Below, in pieces: positions 1 to 5,282 of a DNA stretch of 5,605 bases. Both the position numbers and the translations under genes were made by a program. Source of the stretch: Parcubacteria group bacterium (GTDB lineage: Bacteria > Patescibacteriota > Minisyncoccia > SW-4-49-11); NCBI GenBank assembly GCA_003565105.1, contig PXDG01000150.1:1-5605 (forward strand), written 5' to 3'. The notes below the pieces were generated by a model. That model was not told the origin of the DNA and searched no databases. It worked only from the letters and a program-made list of their open reading frames with translations. Numbering within the stretch: the stretch's first letter is position 1; each line of letters begins with the position of its first letter.

Positions 1-1
1 A

Positions 2-1096
2 AAAATTGCCCTCGTGCACGAATACCTGACCCGTCGTGGAGGCGCAGAACGAGTGCTCCAAAGCTTAGCTGAAATATATAATGAATCTGACATTTATACT
101 CTTTTGTATAATCCAGAGAAAATGTCTGAACTTTTTCTTCCAGAAAGGGTGTATACAAGCTTTTTACAGAAATTACCAAAATTTTTACGGAATCGTCCCA
201 AATATCTGGGTCTGTTTGCCCCCTCTGCGGTAGAGTCATTTGATTTGGCCCGTTACCAAGTAGTTATTTCGAGTTCTAATTCATTTGTAAAGGGAGTTAT
301 TACCAAGCCACAAGCGATACATATTTGTTATTGTCACGCTCCAACATCTTTTGTATGGGATGGTTTTTATCAGTATCGGAAAAATCAACGAAAAGGCTCG
401 TTTTTGAACTTTGGAATGGCTTTATTAGCTCATTATTTGAGACAGTGGGATCGTCAAGCTGCTGATCGAGTGGATTACTTTATCGCAAATTCAAAGACGA
501 CTCAAAAGCGGATTAAAAAGTTTTATCGGCGGGACTCAGAAGTCATTTATCCTCCAGTAAACGTCACTCGGTTTCAAGCACGTTCAGAGCATAATGGGAC
601 CTTCTTAATTGTTTCACAATTAACCCCATACAAGAATATTGACATTGCTATTGATGCTTTTAATAAATTGAGATTACCTTTGATTATTATTGGAGAAGGA
701 TCTGATCGAAAGAGATTAGAGAAGTTGGCAGGAGACACTATTACATTTAAAGGATTTTTACCAGATGACGAAGTGGTGAATTATTATCAGGAATGTAAGG
801 CTTTTGTTTTTGCAGGGAAAGATGATTTTGGAATTGCTCCTGTTGAGGCTATGGCTGCAGGTAAACCAGTCCTAGCTCTGCGAGCTGGAGGTGCTACAGA
901 GACTGTTTTAGAAGGAGTGACAGGTGAGTTTTTTGATGCTGCTGTTCCAGAGATTTTGGCTGATGGAGTTCGTCGACTGAATGCTCATTATGATAGCTAT
1001 GATACACAACGTATTCGTGTTCAGGCAGAGCAGTTTTCAGAAGATATTTTTGAACAAAAAATACAAGAGTATGTAAATAAGATCTTACAAAATTAA
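2..1096 (+). CDS. GT4-family glycosyltransferase (WbaZ/mannosyltransferase-like), 5' partial
   Basis: Probable cytoplasmic, membrane-associated enzyme that transfers a sugar from a nucleotide donor during cell-surface glycan synthesis. The frame is open to the left edge and reads KIALVHEYLTRRGGAERV, the usual beta1 strand and Gly-rich turn of a GT4 N-terminus. The true start is therefore just outside the window, and the GTG at 14 is an internal Val codon. Counting from that Val, the N-terminal acceptor domain spans about 1-180 (including CYCHAPTSFVWD at 105-116). The GT-B C-terminal donor domain follows, with FLIVSQLTPYKNID at 197-210, IIIGEGSDRKRLE at 224-236, and DDFGIAPVEAMAAGKPVLA at 270-288. 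This last block is the EX7E motif, with E278 present but Asp (D270) where the first Glu normally sits. About 364 residues are visible, a normal family length. The stop overlaps the convergent kinase gene. The family call is firm; donor and acceptor cannot be read from sequence. Confidence 0.93.
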   Translation, partial: KIALVHEYLTRRGGAERVLQSLAEIYNESDIYTLLYNPEKMSELFLPERVYTSFLQKLPKFLRNRPKYLGLFAPSAVESFDLARYQVVISSSNSFVKGVITKPQAIHICYCHAPTSFVWDGFYQYRKNQRKGSFLNFGMALLAHYLRQWDRQAADRVDYFIANSKTTQKRIKKFYRRDSEVIYPPVNVTRFQARSEHNGTFLIVSQLTPYKNIDIAIDAFNKLRLPLIIIGEGSDRKRLEKLAGDTITFKGFLPDDEVVNYYQECKAFVFAGKDDFGIAPVEAMAAGKPVLALRAGGATETVLEGVTGEFFDAAVPEILADGVRRLNAHYDSYDTQRIRVQAEQFSEDIFEQKIQEYVNKILQN

Positions 1097-1854
1097 CCAA
1101 TTTGAGTGCACTGAGTATATTTTTCATTGAGAGCATCGTGGAAGTTATCAGGATTGGTGAGAATAATCTTGGTACTAGATGATATTTGTGAGAGTTCTTG
1201 CAATTTTTGAAACATACCGCCTGTGACGTCGATGCTCTGGGATTCCTTGATGAATTCGCGAGAATTATTGAGAGTGTCTTTATCAAATCGTAAAAGAGTA
1301 TTTGCATTTTCATCCAGTACTCCAGGAGTGTCTCCAATCATAATGATCCGACAGTTGTGGCCTGAATACTTTTGAGCAAGGGTTTTTACTAAGAGGTCTC
1401 CTGAGGTAATGCTGATATCTTTCTTTGTCCCTAATGTAACATCTCCGTATAGGGTGGGAATGAGATCTTTGGCCCAGAGTGATTCAAGTAAAACAAAGAC
1501 ATCTTTTGAGGTATGAGAAGTCCAACTTGAGCAGGATAATGAGAAGAGGGGGAGCTGGTATTTTAGAAAAATATCAACTATGAGTGAGTTGAGTTTTCGT
1601 ACTCCATATTCGGTTTTTGCGAGCCCTATGGGTGCTTCAGGATGGTTGAATCCGTGGTGAAGTTGATACTCTTTTACTGTAGGGTGAGCAAAGGAGCCTG
1701 CTCCATGAACAATAGCAATGCGGGTATCTCGGTGGGATTCTCGATACGTATTCAATACTTTTGCTAATTGATTGCAGATCTCTGCGTTGAAGGAAAAAGG
1801 GGTTGTTTTATCAGTGAGAATGCTCCCACCGAATTTAATTATTAGAGTATTCAT
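1093..1854 (-). CDS. ipk: isopentenyl phosphate kinase (amino acid kinase fold)
   Basis: Likely phosphorylates isopentenyl phosphate with ATP to give IPP, the last step of the alternative (archaeal-type) mevalonate route or a salvage step, in the cytoplasm. The 253 residues match the family length. Visible motifs in order are: KFGGSILTDK at 7-16 (phosphate-binding Lys7, Gly-rich loop and Lys16); HGAGSFAHP at 50-58, whose second His (57) lies where IPKs carry their substrate-specific histidine; YGDVTLGTKKDISITSGDLL at 136-155; IMIGDTPGVLD at 171-181; and IDVTGGMFQKL at 208-218. The His in the GSFxH block and the SGD and DVTGGM blocks separate IPK from glutamate 5-kinase, UMP kinase and carbamate kinase. 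FomA-type kinases are the nearest alternative. ATG at 1854 is the first usable start, and no Shine-Dalgarno sequence precedes it. The gene runs opposite to its neighbours and shares 4 bp with the glycosyltransferase stop. No other isoprenoid gene is in view, so the pathway is inferred. Confidence 0.88.
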   Translation of the reverse strand: MNTLIIKFGGSILTDKTTPFSFNAEICNQLAKVLNTYRESHRDTRIAIVHGAGSFAHPTVKEYQLHHGFNHPEAPIGLAKTEYGVRKLNSLIVDIFLKYQLPLFSLSCSSWTSHTSKDVFVLLESLWAKDLIPTLYGDVTLGTKKDISITSGDLLVKTLAQKYSGHNCRIIMIGDTPGVLDENANTLLRFDKDTLNNSREFIKESQSIDVTGGMFQKLQELSQISSSTKIILTNPDNFHDALNEKYTQCTQIG

Positions 1855-1860
1855 ATAGGT

Positions 1861-1874
1861 ATAGTAGCATAATA
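1861..1874 (-). promoter_or_regulatory. candidate -10 region for the isopentenyl phosphate kinase gene
   Basis: On the minus strand this stretch reads TATTATGCTACTAT. It holds TATTAT (5 of 6 to the -10 consensus) and, alternatively, TGC-TACTAT (extended -10 style). Either would put the transcription start at or within about 8 nt of the ATG, giving a leaderless or nearly leaderless mRNA. No good -35 element is visible. The call is weak because the whole spacer is AT-rich. Confidence 0.25.
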
Positions 1875-1884
1875 TAAGAATATT

Positions 1885-1893
1885 TGATATATT
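1885..1893 (+). promoter_or_regulatory. candidate extended -10 promoter for the HAD phosphatase gene
   Basis: TGATATATT fits an extended -10 (TGn plus TATATT, 5 of 6 to TATAAT). It would start transcription near 1900, about 22 nt before the ATG and inside the palindrome at 1898-1911. No convincing -35 is seen, as is tolerated with extended -10 promoters. A closely similar element precedes the delta' gene and frr, which raises confidence slightly. Confidence 0.42.
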
Positions 1894-1897
1894 GAGT

Positions 1898-1911
1898 AGG
1901 TTCTAGAACCT
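1898..1911. promoter_or_regulatory. perfect 14-bp palindrome, possible operator
   Basis: AGGTTCTAGAACCT is an exact inverted repeat of two 7-bp halves with no spacer. It lies between the divergent kinase and HAD genes, 10 bp before the HAD ATG and over its predicted transcription start. A dimeric repressor site is the simplest reading. An RNA hairpin is less likely, since a zero-nucleotide loop would force the central pairs open. No regulator gene is in the window and no second copy was seen. Confidence 0.35.
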
Positions 1912-1921
1912 TGGTAGATTT

Positions 1922-2701
1922 ATGATTAAGTCAGATACGTATCTTATTTTTGATATCGATGGAACTATATCAGGACGTAGTCAATTAGTGTATGAAGAAA
2001 CCGTAGCCACAATTGTTCGACTCTGTAGAGAATATAAATTATTATTAGGATTTTGTACAGGAAGAGGAATCGCTCTCTTTCAATATCTTTTAGATAATCT
2101 TTATTCCAAAGGAGTAACGCCAGATATATTGATATGTGAAGAAGGTTCTCAAGTATACTCTTCGAGTATAACGGCTATAACATATTTTTCACAACAAGTC
2201 AAAGAGACCCTAATACAAGATTTCCAACCACAAGGAGTAAGTTTGTTTTATGTTCCAGATAAGCACAGTTACTACCTCTACGGAGAAAGTCAACGAAGAG
2301 TAGATACTTTCTTGACCCGTTTTCAGAATATCTATGTATTCAAAACTACGATCATTCCTCAAATATTTAAAGAATGGATGCGGACTAAGTCCTTTGGTTG
2401 TTATCGTACCAGTAACACAGTACGGAAATACGGTGGAGTAAGAGTGTTTTTTAATCCAAAGCATAAACTGTATCAGATGTTACCAAACGATGTTTCCAAG
2501 TCATTAGCGATTCATAAATATATGAAAAATGGTTGCGTATTGTACTGTGGAAACGAACCCGCAGACGAAGAATGTTATGAAATACATAATGTTACCTCAT
2601 TTCATGTTGGGAATTTCGGTGGCCAAAATGCTGACTATAGAGTATCTTGCTCTGCTGAATTATTAGATAAGTTAGAGTGGTATTTACAATCGTATTTGTA
2701 G
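1922..2701 (+). CDS. HAD-superfamily phosphatase, type IIB (Cof/TPP-like) with altered motif IV
   Basis: Probable cytoplasmic Mg-dependent phosphatase acting on a small phosphorylated metabolite, perhaps a sugar phosphate. Motif I is YLIFDIDGT at 7-15, with nucleophile D11 and acid/base D13. Motif II is the Thr of GFCTGRG (T46). A C2-type cap lies between about 75 and 185. The motif III lysine is probably K193 in VSKSLAIHKY. Motif IV reads YCGNEPADEE (208-217), where related proteins have GDxxND or GDDxTDE, so the first acidic residue is Asn211, followed by E212, D215 and E216. The closing HVGN (228-231) matches the usual end of the Rossmann core. At 259 residues it has family length. It probably has its own promoter and ends at a terminator. 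The superfamily is firm, but the substrate is unknown, and the Asn could mean reduced or changed activity. Confidence 0.85.
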   Translation: MIKSDTYLIFDIDGTISGRSQLVYEETVATIVRLCREYKLLLGFCTGRGIALFQYLLDNLYSKGVTPDILICEEGSQVYSSSITAITYFSQQVKETLIQDFQPQGVSLFYVPDKHSYYLYGESQRRVDTFLTRFQNIYVFKTTIIPQIFKEWMRTKSFGCYRTSNTVRKYGGVRVFFNPKHKLYQMLPNDVSKSLAIHKYMKNGCVLYCGNEPADEECYEIHNVTSFHVGNFGGQNADYRVSCSAELLDKLEWYLQSYL

Positions 2702-2727
2702 GAGCTCTGGAGAAAAATTAAGAATAG

Positions 2728-2756
2728 AAGAGTCACTGTCTCAGTTGGCTCTTTTT
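2728..2756 (+). terminator. intrinsic (Rho-independent) terminator after the HAD gene
   Basis: An 11-bp stem pairs AAGAGTCACTG (2728-2738) with CAGTTGGCTCTT (2742-2753), with one bulged T, one G-T pair and a 3-nt loop. It is followed directly by Ts to 2756. The HAD stop is 26 bp upstream. The minus-strand side lacks an immediate T run, so the element works only in the forward direction. It separates the HAD gene from the delta' gene. Confidence 0.72.
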
Positions 2757-2757
2757 A

Positions 2758-2766
2758 TGATATACT
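2758..2766 (+). promoter_or_regulatory. candidate extended -10 promoter for the delta'-propeller unit
   Basis: TGATATACT fits an extended -10 (TGn plus TATACT, 5 of 6). It comes just after the terminator and predicts a start near 2773, about 20 nt before the ATG at 2793. The TTGGCT in the terminator stem is only 10 bp upstream, too close to act as its -35. The same 11-mer, ATGATATACTA, recurs upstream of frr. Confidence 0.5.
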
Positions 2767-2792
2767 AAATGTAATGATCAAAATATATTTAT

Positions 2793-3614
2793 ATGACATA
2801 CACAGATCAGTTACACCAAACCATTGCCGGTATTCAAAATGGAACACTTTCTCAAACATTACTGGTTTCAGGCCCATATGGATCAGGGCAGAGATCATTC
2901 GTGAGTGAAGTTGTAAATACTGCAATTCCTCAAGGCTTTGACAGTCCTGATGTATATACCGTTTCTCTTCCTCAAGATAAACATTCAATCCCATTGGCAG
3001 AAGTACATAAGGCGCGAGATTTTCTCAGTCGATCTCCATTGGTAGGGCGTGTAAAGATCTGTATTTTTTTTGATGCCGATTTCTTAGCTGTAGAAGGACA
3101 AAATGCAGTATTAAAAAGTATTGAAGAACCTCATAAAAGTTCATATATTTTTTTTGTGTCAGATTATAAGAGATTATTGACTACAATCGTATCACGATGT
3201 CAACAAATAGAAATTAGACCTGGAAAGATACAGGATATATCGTTGGGCTATCGTGATATTGATTCACACCGTGTCTCAAAGAATGTTATACAGTATCTGG
3301 ATATTTTAAATAGTCCCTTATATCAACGAAGTTCGTATCTTATAGATGTGTTAGAGTCTTCTTCTAAAGCTGAATTAGCCTTCTTATTATGGATCTGGGA
3401 AACGGTGCATATGATGAGCCTCCTTGCGCAGACTAATAGAGAACGATATACTGAATATGTACGAGTATTTTCTCAAGAGATCCAGACATCTTTAGATCAA
3501 GTATCTCCTGACTTAACTGCCTTGGCTAGATTAACTGATATGAAAACATCTTTATTGTTCAGTACTCGAAGACGTCAGGTAGCTCTTGAAAACTTTTTAT
3601 TCACCTTAGGTTAA
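2793..3614 (+). CDS. holB: DNA polymerase III delta'-like clamp-loader subunit (AAA+ fold)
   Basis: Probable non-hydrolysing clamp-loader subunit that helps tau/gamma and delta place the sliding clamp on DNA. The AAA+ core is recognisable. A P-loop-like GPYGSGQR at 27-34 has Gln where ATP-binding relatives have Lys. A Walker B-position strand is KICIFFDADFL at 87-97. These are followed by QNAVLKSIEEP (103-113), the FFVSDYKRLLTTIVSRCQ block (120-137) and its SRC motif at 134-136. Loss of the Walker A Lys is also known in E. coli delta'. The four-cysteine zinc module of many delta' and gamma subunits is absent: the P-loop runs into SPDVYTVSLP at 51-60 with no cysteines. At 273 residues it is shorter than the E. 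coli protein (334), and the C-terminal collar domain is poorly recognisable. It follows a promoter and terminator and probably shares a transcript with the propeller gene. A non-canonical gamma/tau paralog is the main alternative. Confidence 0.8.
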   Translation: MTYTDQLHQTIAGIQNGTLSQTLLVSGPYGSGQRSFVSEVVNTAIPQGFDSPDVYTVSLPQDKHSIPLAEVHKARDFLSRSPLVGRVKICIFFDADFLAVEGQNAVLKSIEEPHKSSYIFFVSDYKRLLTTIVSRCQQIEIRPGKIQDISLGYRDIDSHRVSKNVIQYLDILNSPLYQRSSYLIDVLESSSKAELAFLLWIWETVHMMSLLAQTNRERYTEYVRVFSQEIQTSLDQVSPDLTALARLTDMKTSLLFSTRRRQVALENFLFTLG

Positions 3615-3623
3615 TAATGCGAT

Positions 3624-4694
3624 ATGAAATTTTTACTTATCCCAATCGTTCTTGGTTTTTTACTCTTATTATTTGCGGCAATTGGTCTTTCAGGTGGTTT
3701 AGGTGGACTAAATACATCAAGTCCTGGTAGAGGAGGTAGTGGTGGGGGCATATGGGTCTCTGAAGACGATGGAAGAACCTTTGAGCTGAGAGGGGCTATT
3801 GAGGGGGGGGACAACGCAACTATGAGTCGAGAAATTACTGGACTTATACCTGGCTCAGAGAATGAATCTCTGTTTGCTGTTTCACCTCGTCAAGGAGTGT
3901 TTCGAACGAATAATCGAGGAGAATCTTGGCAACATATTTTTGCAGGTGATGTTGAAGCTACTGTAGTAGCTGTCAATCCTAATGATGATTCTGAAGTATA
4001 TGTTGGAGCTATTTTAAATAGAAAAGCTCGTATTTATAAAAAATCTAATTCTCTGGAGGATTGGACTGAGATATATGTTGATGCTGTAAATCGTACCGAA
4101 TTTGTTGGACTTCATGTAGATAGAAATAATCCAGATATTGTACTTGGATTACTTTCAAATGGAACGTTAATTAAATCTTTTAATGGAGGCAGAGATTGGG
4201 TGTTAGCATCACGTGTACCAGCCTCAGCTACTGGGTTGTATGTAGATGTAAGAAATCCTGATAATATCTATGTGTCAAGTTTGGAAAGTGTATTTAAAAG
4301 TACAAATGGAGGGTTTGATTTCGAGCAAATGAATTTAAATATTAGAGGGAATGCTTTTGTGGGAACACAGGTGTCCTCATTGACTACTAATCCAAATAAC
4401 AGTGCTGAAGTATATGTTGGGAGTTTAGGTGAGATGTCTCGAACTTCTAATAGAGGAGAAACCTGGGAGTCAATTAATATCTTGACACCTTCTGCAAATG
4501 TGCCTGTACAAAAGATTGCATTAAATTCGCAAAATACTAATCGTATTTATTATGTAGCTGGATCCGTGTTGTATACGTCTCAGAACCGCGGAGAAAGCTG
4601 GAAAACCCGAGAACTTCCCCCTGGAGTATCTACGGTGTCTCAAATTTTAGTGGATGCTCAAAATAATGATATACTATATATAGCAGCACAGTAA
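3624..4694 (+). CDS. membrane-anchored Asp-box (BNR/sortilin-like) seven-bladed beta-propeller
   Basis: No specific function is recognised. The N-terminus (MKFLLIPIVLGFLLLLFAAI) is a hydrophobic segment with one Lys before it, so it is a signal peptide or, more likely, a signal anchor. A Gly/Ser-rich linker (23-42) follows. The rest carries seven Asp-box-type hairpins at about 46 (SEDDGRTF), 95 (TNNRGESW), 141 (SNSLEDW, degenerate), 185 (SFNGGRDW), 226 (STNGGFDF), 274 (TSNRGETW) and 319 (SQNRGESW). Spacing is 41-49 residues, as expected for propeller blades. There is no cysteine in the protein, so no lipobox, which suits an exported protein. Sialidase catalytic residues are not evident, so a binding or scaffold role outside the membrane is more likely; YCF48/Vps10-like propellers are the closest comparison. 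The gap to the delta' stop is 9 bp with only a weak AGG at 3608. A run of eight Gs lies inside the gene. Confidence 0.8.
   Translation: MKFLLIPIVLGFLLLLFAAIGLSGGLGGLNTSSPGRGGSGGGIWVSEDDGRTFELRGAIEGGDNATMSREITGLIPGSENESLFAVSPRQGVFRTNNRGESWQHIFAGDVEATVVAVNPNDDSEVYVGAILNRKARIYKKSNSLEDWTEIYVDAVNRTEFVGLHVDRNNPDIVLGLLSNGTLIKSFNGGRDWVLASRVPASATGLYVDVRNPDNIYVSSLESVFKSTNGGFDFEQMNLNIRGNAFVGTQVSSLTTNPNNSAEVYVGSLGEMSRTSNRGETWESINILTPSANVPVQKIALNSQNTNRIYYVAGSVLYTSQNRGESWKTRELPPGVSTVSQILVDAQNNDILYIAAQ
3803..3810. repeat. poly-G tract (8 G) inside the propeller gene
   Basis: Eight consecutive Gs encode the Glu-Gly-Gly-Asp stretch at residues 60-63. Slippage by one base would shift the frame just after the first Asp-box. 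It is either ordinary coding for Gly codons, a slippage-prone site, or a homopolymer sensitive to sequencing error. The frame is intact as given. Confidence 0.6.
4667..4675 (+). promoter_or_regulatory. candidate extended -10 promoter for frr-rseP
   Basis: TGATATACT lies inside the 3' end of the propeller coding sequence. It predicts transcription starting near 4682, about 40 nt before the frr ATG. The 11-mer around it (4666-4676) is identical to the one before the delta' gene. No clear -35 is seen. It could give frr its own expression in addition to read-through, since no terminator is visible between the propeller gene and frr. Confidence 0.42.
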
Positions 4695-4723
4695 GATTGT
4701 GTCTATAAGATAAATGAATTACT

Positions 4724-5278
4724 ATGATCGATATTCCATCGTTATCAAATCAACTCGATAAAACTATTCAATCTTTATGTAAAGAATTTGCCAGCCTGCG
4801 TACGGGGCAGGCCAGTGTGGATTTAGTTGACGAATTAATGGTAGATTCGTACGGAGTGCCAACTCCAATGAAACATGTTGCAGCAATTAGTGTTCCTGAG
4901 CCACGAATGGTCTTAATTTCTCCGTGGGATGGGTCTATGACAGCGCCAATTGAAAAAGCTATTTTGCAAGCGACCCATTTAGGCATTAATCCAGTTGTTG
5001 ATCAAAAAGGTATTCGTTTGATTATTCCTCCGTTGACAGAAGAGAGACGGAAAGTGTTAGCGAAAGAAGCTTCTCAAAAAGCAGAAAAGTTTAAAGTAGA
5101 GGTTCGACAAGTCCGAGATGAAGTCCGTTCAGATCTCAAAGAACAATTAAAAAACAAAGAGATTTCTGAAGATGAACAAAAATATGATTTAGAAGAGATT
5201 GATAAGTTAACGAAAGAGTATACTCAAAAAATTGAAGAAATCTTATCTGAAAAACAAGCTGAGATAATGAAAGTCTAA
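4724..5278 (+). CDS. frr: ribosome recycling factor (RRF)
   Basis: Splits post-termination ribosomes together with EF-G in the cytoplasm. The 184 residues equal the family length (185 in E. coli) and align end to end. LRTGQASVDLVDELMVDSYG (25-44) covers the end of the first helix and entry into domain II. VAAISVPEPRMVLISPWD (52-69), IEKAI (76-80) and LGINP (86-90) form domain II. IRLIIPPLTEERRK (97-110) returns to the three-helix domain I, which includes EVRQVRDEVR (126-135), KNKEISEDE (143-151) and KLTKEY (161-166). R131 corresponds to the functionally important E. coli Arg132; the next position is Asp rather than Arg. No Shine-Dalgarno sequence precedes the ATG. It follows the propeller gene by 29 bp and rseP starts 4 bp after its stop, so frr and rseP are probably co-transcribed and perhaps translationally coupled. 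The start fits the normal RRF N-terminus. Confidence 0.98.
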   Translation: MIDIPSLSNQLDKTIQSLCKEFASLRTGQASVDLVDELMVDSYGVPTPMKHVAAISVPEPRMVLISPWDGSMTAPIEKAILQATHLGINPVVDQKGIRLIIPPLTEERRKVLAKEASQKAEKFKVEVRQVRDEVRSDLKEQLKNKEISEDEQKYDLEEIDKLTKEYTQKIEEILSEKQAEIMKV

Positions 5279-5282
5279 GTAT

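Noticed and set aside
14..16. GTG as the start codon of the glycosyltransferase
   Set aside because: The frame is open to the window edge and the upstream codons (Lys-Ile-Ala-Leu) complete the usual GT4 first strand, so GTG is internal.
1105..1112. AGTGCACT palindrome near the glycosyltransferase and kinase ends
   Set aside because: It is only 8 bp, inside kinase coding sequence, with no T run; likely chance.
894..1337. Minus-strand open frame of 147 codons
   Set aside because: It overlaps the glycosyltransferase end and the kinase gene in another frame and has no recognisable protein features.
2210..2464. Minus-strand open frame inside the HAD gene
   Set aside because: It is fully antisense to a well-supported gene, with no motifs and no start signals.
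2745..2750. TTGGCT as a -35 box for the delta' promoter
   Set aside because: It is 10 bp from the TATACT box, too close, and is part of the terminator stem.
2755..2994. Minus-strand open frame overlapping the start of the delta' gene
   Set aside because: It is antisense to a gene with clear AAA+ motifs and crosses its promoter; no protein family is recognised.
3624..3690. Propeller protein as a lipoprotein
   Set aside because: There is no cysteine after the hydrophobic N-terminus, nor anywhere else in the protein, so no lipobox.
3611..3814. Proline-rich minus-strand open frame
   Set aside because: It is the antisense reflection of the Gly-rich linker of the propeller protein.
4768..4986. 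Minus-strand open frame inside frr
   Set aside because: It is fully antisense to a full-length, strongly conserved RRF gene.
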